Shown: piece by piece, positions 8,519-17,011 of the stretch
How positions within the stretch are numbered: the first letter of the stretch is position 1
How the letters are laid out: each line of letters starts with the position of its first letter
Assembly (NCBI RefSeq): GCF_001686985.1
Contig: NZ_CP015322.1
Coordinates: 620,001 to 684,000 of the forward strand
Reading direction: 5' to 3'
DNA: 64,000 bases
From: Mesorhizobium amorphae CCNWGS0123
GTDB lineage: Bacteria; Pseudomonadota; Alphaproteobacteria; Rhizobiales; Rhizobiaceae
Program-made: the position numbers and the translations under genes
The notes under the pieces: model-generated
Seen by the model: the letters and a program-made list of their open reading frames with translations, nothing else
Told to the model about the DNA's origin: nothing
Databases searched by the model: none

Positions 8519-9361
8519 TCATTCTACCAAAGTGCGGGTGAGCGGGTGGTTGCGGTCGACCAAACCGTCAATCACATCGAAATGATGCCGATCAGGCTCC
8601 TCGACGGCATCAGTAGCAGCACCCAGCCCCGCCCAGACATTGTTCAACAGTGCATTTTGGCGCCGGAACTCAGCGCGCTCCGCGCCGCCTACCCAACACG
8701 TCAGTCTTGCGCCTTCAATGGGCCGCAGCAATACGGGACTTTCGACGTTCGCCTCAGTCTCATCTATCCTCAGTTGCTTGTTCATGACGGTGCGCATCAA
8801 CGGCCGAAGATCGTGGACACCTGAGATCGAGACTGTATTCACCACCCTGTCCTGCACCGATGGCGGCAAAAGGACGTCCGATGTGATCATGCGCGTAACA
8901 AGGTGGCCGCCGGCGGAATGGCCTGTAAGGCGCAGCGGTCCCTCCACCATGGCGGCCGCCGTGCCAATAGCCGCGGCAACTTCGCGAACGATGCCCGCGA
9001 TGCGGATTTCGGGGCACAGCGTATAGGAAGGCATGGCCACTGCATGGCCATGTGCGAGTGGCCCGGTGGCAAGATGCGACCAGAAGCTCTTGTCCAGCCG
9101 TAACCAGAAGCCTCCATGAACAAAAACCACAAGACCTTTCGGAGTGCCTTCCGGAAGAAATAGATCGAAGAGATTGCGCGGCCTTTGGCCATAGCGTTGA
9201 TCAAGTCTTGCACGCCCTTGAGCTTTCATACGCTCACGGAAACGCTCCGCCGGCTCGATCCACAGATCTGGCCATCTCTCGCCCCCTGCGATGTTGGGAC
9301 CGTTGGCGTAGGCATTGTCCCAGTCCACTATTCTATGCAAAGGCACGCTTTTCGCCTCCAA
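8519..9361 (-). CDS. Alpha/beta hydrolase, kynurenine formamidase-like
   Basis: A 280-residue alpha/beta hydrolase. It has the oxyanion motif HGGFW (about residue 81), the nucleophile elbow GHSAGGHL (about 147-154), and a C-terminal catalytic His in DRHHFDVIDG. The HGG-W and GHSAGGHL pair is characteristic of arylformamidases (kynurenine formamidase) and related esterases. That would hydrolyse N-formylkynurenine to kynurenine, a route toward anthranilate, and the divergent cluster beginning at 9692 encodes anthranilate-CoA catabolism. The functional link is therefore plausible, but a general esterase cannot be excluded. It shares the intergenic region 9362-9691 with the ligase gene. Confidence 0.75.
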   Translation of the reverse strand: MEAKSVPLHRIVDWDNAYANGPNIAGGERWPDLWIEPAERFRERMKAQGRARLDQRYGQRPRNLFDLFLPEGTPKGLVVFVHGGFWLRLDKSFWSHLATGPLAHGHAVAMPSYTLCPEIRIAGIVREVAAAIGTAAAMVEGPLRLTGHSAGGHLVTRMITSDVLLPPSVQDRVVNTVSISGVHDLRPLMRTVMNKQLRIDETEANVESPVLLRPIEGARLTCWVGGAERAEFRRQNALLNNVWAGLGAATDAVEEPDRHHFDVIDGLVDRNHPLTRTLVE

Positions 9362-9549
9362 ATGAAAACTGACTTGTTGCCGTTTTGGCCCTTTGCTTCG
9401 AGCCGGCCAGAAAGCGCGCTATCGCGCGGTCGAGGGATGCTGCAACTGCTCGCAGAGTGTGCATTTCAGGTTCGCAAGCCTTCGAAAAGGAAAAAGCGCT
9501 GCCGGAAATTAGCAATGACCGGAGCCACCCGTGCGCGTCAATAGCCACG

Positions 9550-9581
9550 CAAAAAAACTTTAGGCTTGAAATAGTTTTCGG
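9550..9581 (-). promoter_or_regulatory. Probable operator, copy 1 of a shared 32-bp site
   Basis: Between the divergent hydrolase and ligase genes lies a 32-bp stretch that, read on the minus strand, matches 12016-12047 at about 27 of 32 positions. Shared blocks are CCGAAAA, TATTT, AAGC and AAGTTTTTT around an AAGC[CT]T core. The two copies are in opposite orientation, and each precedes a transcription unit of the aminobenzoate cluster. The MarR protein encoded between them is the likely binder (inference). Confidence 0.6.
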
Positions 9582-9691
9582 TTCGTGGGAGCCTTTGTCG
9601 GCGCCCGGTGCCCGCCTTGCACGGGCAATGAGGCAGAGGGGCCAACGGCCGCGAATTTGCCGATTGGCCGGCTCGCAAGTCGGGGGGAAAT

Positions 9692-11320
9692 ATGCTTGGG
9701 CCTTCAGCGCATATCGACACGTTCACGCGCGATCATCTGCCGCCGCCGGAGCAATGGCCGCACTTCCTGCTCGACGGCTTCGACTATCCCGAACGCCTCA
9801 ACGCCGGCGTCGAACTGACCGACCGGCTGGTGGAGAAAGGCCTCGGCGACCACACCGCGCTGATCGGCAACGGTCGCCGCCGCACCTACAAGGAACTGTC
9901 CGACTGGACGAACAGGCTGGCCCACGCGCTGGTCGAGAATTACGGCGTCAAGCCGGGCAACCGGGTGCTGATCCGCTCGGCCAACAACCCCGCTATGGTC
10001 GCCTGCTGGCTGGCCGCCACCAAGGTCGGCGCCGTGGTCGTCAACACCATGCCGATGCTGCGCGCCGGCGAACTCGGCAAGATCGTCGACAAGGCGGAGA
10101 TCACCGTCGCGCTCTGCGACACCAGGCTGATGGACGAGATGACCGCCTGCGCCAAGGACAGCGCGTTCCTCAAGCAGGTCATCGGTTTCGATGGCACCGC
10201 CAACCATGATGCCGAACTCGATCGTGCCGCTCTCGACAAGCCGGTGACGTTCAGCGCCGTCGACACCGGCCGCGACGATGTCGCGCTGCTCGGCTTCACC
10301 TCGGGCACGACAGGCGTGCCGAAGGCGACGATGCATTTCCACCGCGACCTGCTGATCATCGCCGACGCCTATGCCCGCGAAATCCTCCAGGTGACGCCGG
10401 ACGACATCTTCGTCGGCTCGCCGCCGCTCGCTTTCACCTTCGGCCTTGGCGGCCTCGCCATCTTTCCGCTGCGCTTCGGTGCGGCGGCAACGCTGCTGGA
10501 ACAGGCGACGCCGCCCAACATGATCCACATCATCGAGACCTACAAAGCGACCATCTCCTTCACCGCGCCGACCGCCTACCGCGCCATGCTGAAGGCCATG
10601 GATGAAGGGGCCGACCTGTCGTCGCTGCGCGTCGCCGTCTCGGCCGGCGAAACCTTGCCCGCTCCGGTTTTCGAGGAATGGACGCAAAAGACCGGCAAGC
10701 CGATCCTAGACGGCATCGGCGCCACCGAAATGCTGCACATCTTCATCTCCAACCGTTTTGGCGACGTGAAGCCTGCTTCCACAGGCAAACCAGTCGGCGG
10801 CTACGAAGCGCGCATCGTCGACGATGAGATGCGCGAGCTGGCGCGTGGCGAGACCGGACGGCTGGCGGTGCGCGGCCCGACCGGCTGCCGCTACATGGCC
10901 GACGACAGGCAGAGGGAGTATGTGCGCGACGGCTGGAACCTCACCGGCGACACGTTCACCCAGGACGAGGACGGTTTCTTCCATTTCGCCGCGCGTTCCG
11001 ACGACATGATCGTCAGCGCCGGCTACAACATTGCCGGACCGGAGGTCGAGGCAGCACTGCTGTCGCATCCCGATGTCGCCGAATGCGCGGTCATCGGCGC
11101 CGAGGATGGCGAGCGCGGCCAGATCGTCGAGGCGCATGTCGTGCTTGTGCAAGGCGTGGCGCCCGATGCGTTGACCACCAAGCGCCTGCAGGATCACGTC
11201 AAGGTAACGATCGCGCCCTATAAATATCCGCGCTCGGTCAAATTCATCGCCGCTCTGCCCAAGACCCAGACCGGCAAGATCCAGCGCTTCCGGCTGCGGG
11301 ACGCCGACTGCAACAAATAG
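9692..11320 (+). CDS. 2-aminobenzoate (anthranilate)-CoA ligase, AMP-binding family
   Basis: A 542-residue acyl-adenylate-forming enzyme. The P-loop-like A3 motif reads LGFTSGTTGVPKATMHFHRD (about residues 195-214), the A5 motif is IGATE, A7 is LTGDTF, A8 includes RSDDMIVSAGYNIAGPEVE, and the catalytic Lys is in KTQTGKIQRF near the C-terminus. The N-terminus (PPPEQWPHFL) and overall form match benzoate/2-aminobenzoate-CoA ligases. It would make 2-aminobenzoyl-CoA with ATP. The start ATG is preceded by a strong GGGGGGA site. The monooxygenase, RidA, FadB-like and thiolase genes downstream supply the following steps of the aerobic CoA pathway. Confidence 0.85.
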   Translation: MLGPSAHIDTFTRDHLPPPEQWPHFLLDGFDYPERLNAGVELTDRLVEKGLGDHTALIGNGRRRTYKELSDWTNRLAHALVENYGVKPGNRVLIRSANNPAMVACWLAATKVGAVVVNTMPMLRAGELGKIVDKAEITVALCDTRLMDEMTACAKDSAFLKQVIGFDGTANHDAELDRAALDKPVTFSAVDTGRDDVALLGFTSGTTGVPKATMHFHRDLLIIADAYAREILQVTPDDIFVGSPPLAFTFGLGGLAIFPLRFGAAATLLEQATPPNMIHIIETYKATISFTAPTAYRAMLKAMDEGADLSSLRVAVSAGETLPAPVFEEWTQKTGKPILDGIGATEMLHIFISNRFGDVKPASTGKPVGGYEARIVDDEMRELARGETGRLAVRGPTGCRYMADDRQREYVRDGWNLTGDTFTQDEDGFFHFAARSDDMIVSAGYNIAGPEVEAALLSHPDVAECAVIGAEDGERGQIVEAHVVLVQGVAPDALTTKRLQDHVKVTIAPYKYPRSVKFIAALPKTQTGKIQRFRLRDADCNK

Positions 11321-11485
11321 AACCTCGGACGCGCCAAACCGGTGAAGGCCCTGTTCAAGACGGCAGGGCAAGCTTACAAGGCGCATCATGCGCTACCGCC
11401 GGATGCTGGAACGATTGCCGACGTGAACCACGACAATGTAGTCAAGACGATCTCGCCGGACTGGGTTGATGGCGAGACGAAAGTG

Positions 11486-11947
11486 ATGGAATCCCCTGCC
11501 GACCATGGCCAGGATCTGCGCCTGTGGCTCAGGTTGCTGACATGCTCGACGCTCATCGAAGGCGAGATCCGGCGCCGCCTTCGCGAGCAGTTCGACTGCA
11601 CGCTGCCGCGGTTCGACCTGATGGCGCAGCTGGAGCGGGCCAAGGCCGGCATGGTCCTGGGCGAGCTCTCCAAGCGTATGATGGTGTCGCCCGGCAACAT
11701 AACCGCGCTGGTCGAACGGCTTGTCGAAAGCGGCCACGTCACCCGCACCGTTTCGGCGGCCGACAGGCGGGTGCAGATCATCGCCCTGACGTCCTTCGGC
11801 CGCGCCGAATTCGAGAAGATGGCGACCGCGCACGCGGATTGGATCGCCGAGCTGTTCGACGTCATTACAGCGCGGGAGGGCCAGATCCTGTTCGACAGGC
11901 TGGGCAAGCTCAAGCGCTCGGTCGTCACCGCCCTCGCCCGGGATTGA
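11486..11947 (+). CDS. MarR-family transcriptional regulator
   Basis: A MarR-type winged-helix protein of about 153 residues. The DNA-binding part covers LGELSKRMMVSPGNITALVE and the wing AADRRVQIIALTSFG. The open frame extends back to a GTG at 11342, but the residues before MESPADHGQDL look unlike MarR proteins; ATG 11486 gives the normal family size, so the start is uncertain. It lies between the CoA ligase and the monooxygenase genes. MarR proteins in such clusters usually bind the CoA thioester intermediate and derepress. A sequence shared by the promoters at 9550 and 12016 is its likely operator. Confidence 0.82.
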   Translation: MESPADHGQDLRLWLRLLTCSTLIEGEIRRRLREQFDCTLPRFDLMAQLERAKAGMVLGELSKRMMVSPGNITALVERLVESGHVTRTVSAADRRVQIIALTSFGRAEFEKMATAHADWIAELFDVITAREGQILFDRLGKLKRSVVTALARD

Positions 11948-12015
11948 CGGGTTTCCTTCAGCCGATCCGCAAGGCCGAACCTGCCTTCACAGGCTTCTCA
12001 TAGCATCGGTTGCTA

Positions 12016-12047
12016 CCGAAAATTATTTTAAGCTTGAAGTTTTTTCC
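12016..12047 (+). promoter_or_regulatory. Probable operator, copy 2 of a shared 32-bp site
   Basis: Located 71 bp upstream of the monooxygenase start. It matches, in opposite orientation, the site at 9550-9581 and centres on AAGCTT flanked by A/T runs. It marks a second promoter of the cluster under the same regulator, probably the MarR protein. No footprint data; inferred from the repeat and its positions. Confidence 0.6.
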
Positions 12048-12117
12048 AAGCCAGTTCATGGTGCCGGGAAGAGCAGGGCGACTCGCGGTCGGTCGGCGAA
12101 ACGCGTGGGAGGACAGT

Positions 12118-14442
12118 ATGCGCATCGTCTGCATCGGCGGCGGCCCGGCCGGTCTTTACTTCGCGTTGCTGATGAAGAAACAGCAGCCCCTGCACCACAT
12201 CACGGTGGTCGAGCGCAACCGGCCATTCGACACGTTCGGCTGGGGCGTGGTGTTCTCCGACGCCACCCTCGAATCGATGCGTCAGTGGGACCTGCAGACG
12301 GCCGCCAGCATAGAAGATGCCTTCAACCACTGGGACGACATTGAGCTCGTCTTCAAGGGCCGCAAGATCAGAACCACCGGCCACGGTTTTGTGGGCATCG
12401 GCCGCAAGAATTTGCTCAGCATCTTGCAGGAACGCTGTCTTGAACTTGGCGTCGAATTCGTCTTCGAGCGAGACGTGCTCGACGACGGAGAATTTCCCGA
12501 CGCCGATCTCATCATCGCTTCGGACGGGGTGAACTCCCGTTTGCGGCTGAAATATGCAGATGAATTCAAGCCCGACATGCAGATGCGGCCGAACCGCTAT
12601 ATCTGGCTTGGCACCGACAAGCGCTTTGACGCCTTCACCTTTGATTTTCGTCGCACCGAGCATGGCTGGTTCCAGGCTCATATCTATCGGTTCGATGCGA
12701 CCACCTCGACCTTCATCGTGGAAACGACGGACGAGGTTTTCCGCGCGCATGGCCTCAACAAGATGGATCAGGACCAGTCGATCGCCTTTTGCGAGAAACT
12801 GTTCGCCGAGACGCTCGACGGCCACAGTTTGATGACCAATGCCCGCCATCTGCGCGGCTCCGCCTGGCTGAATTTCGGCCGCCTGATCTGCGAGAAATGG
12901 AGCCATTTCAATGGCACGAACCACGTTGTCCTGATGGGCGACAGCGCACACACGGCGCATTTCGCCATCGGCTCAGGCACCAAGCTCGCCATAGACGACG
13001 CCATCGAGCTGACCCGCCAGTTCGACATCGTCGGACATGATGCGAAGAACATTCCGGCCGTGCTGGAAGCCTATGAGGGTGTACGCCGGATCGATGTCGC
13101 GCGCATCCAGAATGCGGCTCGCAACGCCATGGAATGGTTCGAGGTGGTCGGTAGGCGCTATGCCGACCAGCTGGAGCCGGAACAGTTCATGTATTCCATG
13201 CTAACCCGCTCGCAGCGCATCAGCCATGAGAATCTGCGGGTGCGCGACAGGGAGTGGCTGGAAGGCTATGAGCGCTGGTTCGCCCAGCGCGCCGGCATCG
13301 AGGCCGGGCCGGACGGGCAGGTCCCTCCGCCCATGTTCACGCCCTATTCCGTTCGGGGGCTAGTGCTGCCCAACCGGATCGTCATGTCGCCGATGGCCAT
13401 GTATTCGGCGAAGGAAGGGGTGCCTGACGATTTCCACCTTGTCCATCTCGGCGCACGCGCCATGGGCGGGGCGGCGCTCATCTTTCCGGAGATGACCTGC
13501 GTTTCGCCCGATGCACGCATCACGCCAGGCTGTCTTGGCCTTTGGAACGACCAGCAGGTGCAGGCCTTCAGGCGCATGGTCGATTTCGTCCATCGTGAGA
13601 CTCCCGCGAAGATCGGGATCCAGCTCGGCCACGCCGGACGGAAGGGCGCGACTAAGGTGGCGTGGGAGGGTATAGACCAGCCCCTCGACGAAGGCAGCTG
13701 GCCGCTGATCTCGGCTTCGGCGATCCCTTATCTGCCGCACTCGCAGGTTCCGCGCGCCATGACGCGCAAGGATATGGATCGCGTTGTCGCCGACCATGTC
13801 GCCGTCACGAAACGCGCGGCAGAAATCGGCTTCGACATCCTGGAACTGCACGCTGCACATGGTTATCTCCTGTCGAGCTTCCTGTCGCCGCTCACCAACC
13901 GGCGCGACGACGAATACGGCGGCGACCATGAGGCTCGTGCTCGCTTTCCACTCGAAGTCTTCCGGGCCATCCGCCAAGCATGGCCTCACGGCCGACCGAC
14001 ATCCGTGCGCCTGTCCACCAATGACTGGCTCGCGGGGGGAAACAGTCCAGAGGATGCGGCGATCTTTGCGCGCATGTTCAAAGAGGCCGGGGCCGACCTC
14101 ATCGACTGCTCCTCAGGCCAGGTGGTGAAGGAAGAGAAGCCGGTCTATGGCCGACTGTTTCAGACGCCCTTCTCCGACAAGATCCGCAACGAGATCGACG
14201 TACCCACCATCGCTGTCGGAGCGATCTCGGAGGCCGACCATGCCAACTCCATCATCGCGGCCGGTCGGGCTGACCTGTGCGCGGTGGCGCGGCCGCATCT
14301 GGCCGACCCGGCCTTCGTCATCCACGAGGCGGCGAAAATCGGGTTCGCGGGACAGCAGTGGCCGAAGCAGTACCAGTCTGGCCGCTATCAGTATGAGGCC
14401 AATTTGGCGCGTGCGGCAGCGGCGGCTGGGGTCAAGTCGTGA
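12118..14442 (+). CDS. 2-aminobenzoyl-CoA monooxygenase/reductase (flavoprotein fusion)
   Basis: A 774-residue two-domain flavoenzyme. Residues 1 to about 390 are a PHBH-like FAD monooxygenase (GGGPAGLYFALLMKK at the N-terminus; GDSAHTAHFAIGSGTKLAID as the FAD-closing motif). Residues about 400-774 are an Old Yellow Enzyme-type reductase, with NRIVMSPMAMYSA, LHAAHGYLLSSFLSPLTNRR and CAVARPHLADP. The fusion is typical of 2-aminobenzoyl-CoA monooxygenase/reductase and salicylyl-CoA 5-hydroxylase. Given the ligase upstream, it probably hydroxylates and reduces 2-aminobenzoyl-CoA to a non-aromatic product. ATG 12118 was chosen over an open frame starting at 12010 because GGGAGGA sits just upstream. 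Its stop overlaps a decayed SDR start by 4 bp. Confidence 0.88.
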   Translation: MRIVCIGGGPAGLYFALLMKKQQPLHHITVVERNRPFDTFGWGVVFSDATLESMRQWDLQTAASIEDAFNHWDDIELVFKGRKIRTTGHGFVGIGRKNLLSILQERCLELGVEFVFERDVLDDGEFPDADLIIASDGVNSRLRLKYADEFKPDMQMRPNRYIWLGTDKRFDAFTFDFRRTEHGWFQAHIYRFDATTSTFIVETTDEVFRAHGLNKMDQDQSIAFCEKLFAETLDGHSLMTNARHLRGSAWLNFGRLICEKWSHFNGTNHVVLMGDSAHTAHFAIGSGTKLAIDDAIELTRQFDIVGHDAKNIPAVLEAYEGVRRIDVARIQNAARNAMEWFEVVGRRYADQLEPEQFMYSMLTRSQRISHENLRVRDREWLEGYERWFAQRAGIEAGPDGQVPPPMFTPYSVRGLVLPNRIVMSPMAMYSAKEGVPDDFHLVHLGARAMGGAALIFPEMTCVSPDARITPGCLGLWNDQQVQAFRRMVDFVHRETPAKIGIQLGHAGRKGATKVAWEGIDQPLDEGSWPLISASAIPYLPHSQVPRAMTRKDMDRVVADHVAVTKRAAEIGFDILELHAAHGYLLSSFLSPLTNRRDDEYGGDHEARARFPLEVFRAIRQAWPHGRPTSVRLSTNDWLAGGNSPEDAAIFARMFKEAGADLIDCSSGQVVKEEKPVYGRLFQTPFSDKIRNEIDVPTIAVGAISEADHANSIIAAGRADLCAVARPHLADPAFVIHEAAKIGFAGQQWPKQYQSGRYQYEANLARAAAAAGVKS

Positions 14443-14573
14443 GCGACACTGCGCGGCACGCTTTGGTGACTGGCGCGGGCGGCGGCAGCGGCCTCGCTGT
14501 TGCGCTGGCGGGCGAAGGCCACGCGGCGATCCTCGGCCGCGCCAATGCCGGCATCGCCGCCTTTTCGAACTGA
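14439..14573 (+). pseudogene. SDR remnant with internal deletion
   Basis: A 44-codon frame coupled to the monooxygenase stop by a GTGA overlap. It begins like an SDR (HALVTGAGGGSGLAVALAGEG, a cofactor-binding start) but ends after a few more codons in AGIAAFSN and a stop, so the remaining 200 or so residues are missing. It is read as the relic of a dehydrogenase of this operon that has been deleted; whether the tiny peptide is made is unknown. Confidence 0.65.
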
Positions 14574-14583
14574 TGGATTTGTT

Positions 14584-15021
14584 ATGACCGCTACACCGAA
14601 CGGCAAAGCCGCAGCGCCTGCCTCGCCCCATCGCAAACTACAACCCGATGGATGGGAACAGCCCATCGGCTATGCCAACGGGATCGAGGCGCGTGGCCGC
14701 ACGATCTTCGTCGGCGGCCAGATCGGCTGGAACGAGCGCTGCCAATTCGAGACCGACGATTTCCTAGGTCAGGTGCGCCAGACGTTGATAAACATCGTGG
14801 CCGTCTTGAAATCCGGCGGCGCCGAACCGCACCACATGACCTCCATGACCTGGTATTTCATCGACAAGAAGGAATATGTCGACAATCTGGGCGGTATCGG
14901 CCAAGCCTATCGCGAGATCATCGGCCGGCATTTCCCGGCAATGGCGGCAATGCAGGTTGTGGCGCTGGTCGAGGATCGCGCCAGGATCGAAATCCAGGCG
15001 ACCGCCGTCGTGCCGGAATAA
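14584..15021 (+). CDS. RidA/YjgF-family enamine deaminase
   Basis: A 145-residue RidA-superfamily protein with IFVGGQIGWNE (strand motif), a helix with QVRQTLINIVAVLKSGGAEP, and the terminal ARIEIQATAVV strand carrying the conserved Arg-x-Glu. RidA proteins hydrolyse reactive enamines/imines to ketones plus ammonia. In the aminobenzoyl-CoA pathway the reduced ring carries an enamine, so a dedicated deaminase makes sense; this role is inferred from context. The start ATG is 10 bp after the SDR remnant and the stop is 10 bp before the next gene. Confidence 0.85.
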   Translation: MTATPNGKAAAPASPHRKLQPDGWEQPIGYANGIEARGRTIFVGGQIGWNERCQFETDDFLGQVRQTLINIVAVLKSGGAEPHHMTSMTWYFIDKKEYVDNLGGIGQAYREIIGRHFPAMAAMQVVALVEDRARIEIQATAVVPE

Positions 15022-15031
15022 GGCTCGGCGG

Positions 15032-17011
15032 ATGAGCGTCACACGGTTTTCCCAGAGCGTATCCGGCAGCATCCGCGACGGTGTCCTTGTCGTCACGATC
15101 GACAATCCACCCGTCAATGCTCTGTCCACCGAAGTCAGGGAAGGCCTCTGCCGGGCCCTCGACCATGCCGTGAGCCTGGAAGGTGCGGCAGGCGTCGTCA
15201 TCACGGGAGCGGGAAGAGCGTTCGTGGCTGGCGCAGACATTCGTGAATTCGCAACACCCGCGGCGGCGCCCATTTTGCCGGATGTGACACAACGCATCGA
15301 GCAATCCGACAAGCCGGTCGTCGCAGCCATTAACGGCGCGGCACTCGGTGGCGGCGCCGAGATTGCACTCGCCTGTCATGGCCGGGTCGCAAGCATGGCG
15401 GCGATCTTCGGCCTGCCGGAGATCAAGCTTGGCATTGTGCCTGGCGCTGGAGGCACGCAGCGGCTGCCGCGTCTCGTCGGGGCAGCCCACGCAGTGGAGA
15501 TGATCGGCAGCGGTCGCAGCGTCAAAGCCGACGAGGCGCAGAGCCTCGGTCTCATCGACGCCTTGGGCGACGACCCGGTCGCGGAAGCCGTCGCACTGGC
15601 GCATGGGATGGCGAAAGCGCCCCTGAGGCGTACTGGCGAGTTGGCCTGCGTGCCGGCAGACGAAGCGGAGACTGAGGCCGTGGCTAGGAAAGTACTGGCC
15701 AGGGCACGCGGCCAGGTCGCGCCGGCCGAAGCCGTCAGGCTGGTCAGGGTTGCTGCCCTCACCAGTCTTGAGAAAGGCCTCGCGGATGAACGCGCGACAT
15801 TCCTGCGGCTGCGTGATTCCGACGAGGCGGCCGCCTTGCGCCACGTCTTCTTCGCGGAACGGCAAGCCGGCAAGGTAGCGAAACTGGAGGGCATCAGTCC
15901 GCGCCCCGTCGTCACGGTCGGCATCGTCGGGCTCGGCCTGATGGGCTCGGGGATCGCCGTCTCGGCGCTTACGGCGGGCTATTGCGTGATCGGCGTCGAG
16001 CAGACGGACGATGACGCGCAAAAGGGCCGCACATGCATTGTCGGCCTTCTAGACAAGGCGGCGCAGTCGGGACGTCTCACGCCGGACGCGCGCGAGGCCT
16101 GCCTGCAACGGCTCGCCGCCACCGCCAACTTGACGGCGCTCTCCGGGGTCGACTTGGCGATCGAGGCGGTGTTCGACAATCTTGCGATCAAGACCGACCT
16201 GCTCCGACGGCTCGACGGCATCGTCCGGCCCAACACGATTCTGGCCACCAACACCAGCTATCTAGACCCCAGCGAACTCGCCGCGGCGACCGTCCATCCC
16301 GAGCGGATCGTCGGGCTGCATTTCTTCTCGCCTGCAAATGTCATGCGCCTCGTCGAAGTGATCGATTGCGCGGCGACCCGGTTGGACGTGCTTGCCACAG
16401 CCCTCGCCTTCGCCAAGAGGCTCGGCAAGCTGCCTGTCGTCTGCGGCGCGGCAGAAGGCTTCATCGGCAATCGCATCTTTTCCGCCTATCGACGCGAAGC
16501 TGAATTCATGGTCGAGGACGGCGCCATGCCCGAAGAAATCGACGCCGCACTGGAAGCCTGGGGCTTTCCGATGGGCATCTTCGCCGTCAACGATATGGCC
16601 GGACTGGAGATCGCCTGGGCGCGGCGCAAACGGAATGCGGCCACGCGCAACCCGAACGAACGCTATGTCGAGATCGCCGACCATCTGTGCGAGGCGGGCC
16701 GCCTCGGCCGCAAGACCGGCCGCGGCTGGTACGACTATTCGTCGGGCGAGAAGATGGTCGATCCGCAGGTCACGGCGCTCATCGAGGCGGCGCAGAAGGC
16801 GAAGGGGATCGTGCCGGGCCGCTTCTCCGCTGACGAGATCGTGGCACACTTGCTTCGCGCGATGGCGGCCGAAGGGAGCGTGTTGCTATCGGAGGGCATT
16901 GCCGGGAGTGCCGGCGACATCGACCTCGTCATGATCAACGGCTATGGCTTCCCCGCCCATAAGGGCGGCCCGATGTTCCAGGCCCGGCTCAAAGAGGACA
17001 GCCATGCCTGA
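15032..17011 (+). CDS. Bifunctional enoyl-CoA hydratase / 3-hydroxyacyl-CoA dehydrogenase, FadB-like
   Basis: A 659-residue fusion. The N-terminal crotonase domain (about 1-185) has the oxyanion motifs ITGAGRAFVAGADIREF and INGAALGGGAEIALAC and the catalytic Glu in GLPEIKLGIVPGAGG. The middle NAD-binding domain starts at GIVGLGLMGSGIAV (about residue 297), with HFFSPANVMRLVE following, and the C-terminal dehydrogenase domain contains IGNRIFSAYRREAEFMVEDG. It would hydrate and oxidise the CoA ester from ring cleavage. The longer frame starting at 14876 is not used because it overlaps RidA. The stop overlaps the thiolase start by 8 bp. Confidence 0.9.
   Translation: MSVTRFSQSVSGSIRDGVLVVTIDNPPVNALSTEVREGLCRALDHAVSLEGAAGVVITGAGRAFVAGADIREFATPAAAPILPDVTQRIEQSDKPVVAAINGAALGGGAEIALACHGRVASMAAIFGLPEIKLGIVPGAGGTQRLPRLVGAAHAVEMIGSGRSVKADEAQSLGLIDALGDDPVAEAVALAHGMAKAPLRRTGELACVPADEAETEAVARKVLARARGQVAPAEAVRLVRVAALTSLEKGLADERATFLRLRDSDEAAALRHVFFAERQAGKVAKLEGISPRPVVTVGIVGLGLMGSGIAVSALTAGYCVIGVEQTDDDAQKGRTCIVGLLDKAAQSGRLTPDAREACLQRLAATANLTALSGVDLAIEAVFDNLAIKTDLLRRLDGIVRPNTILATNTSYLDPSELAAATVHPERIVGLHFFSPANVMRLVEVIDCAATRLDVLATALAFAKRLGKLPVVCGAAEGFIGNRIFSAYRREAEFMVEDGAMPEEIDAALEAWGFPMGIFAVNDMAGLEIAWARRKRNAATRNPNERYVEIADHLCEAGRLGRKTGRGWYDYSSGEKMVDPQVTALIEAAQKAKGIVPGRFSADEIVAHLLRAMAAEGSVLLSEGIAGSAGDIDLVMINGYGFPAHKGGPMFQARLKEDSHA

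Noticed and set aside
9704..10687. 327-codon minus-strand frame across the CoA ligase
   Set aside because: Antisense shadow of a strongly recognised enzyme gene.
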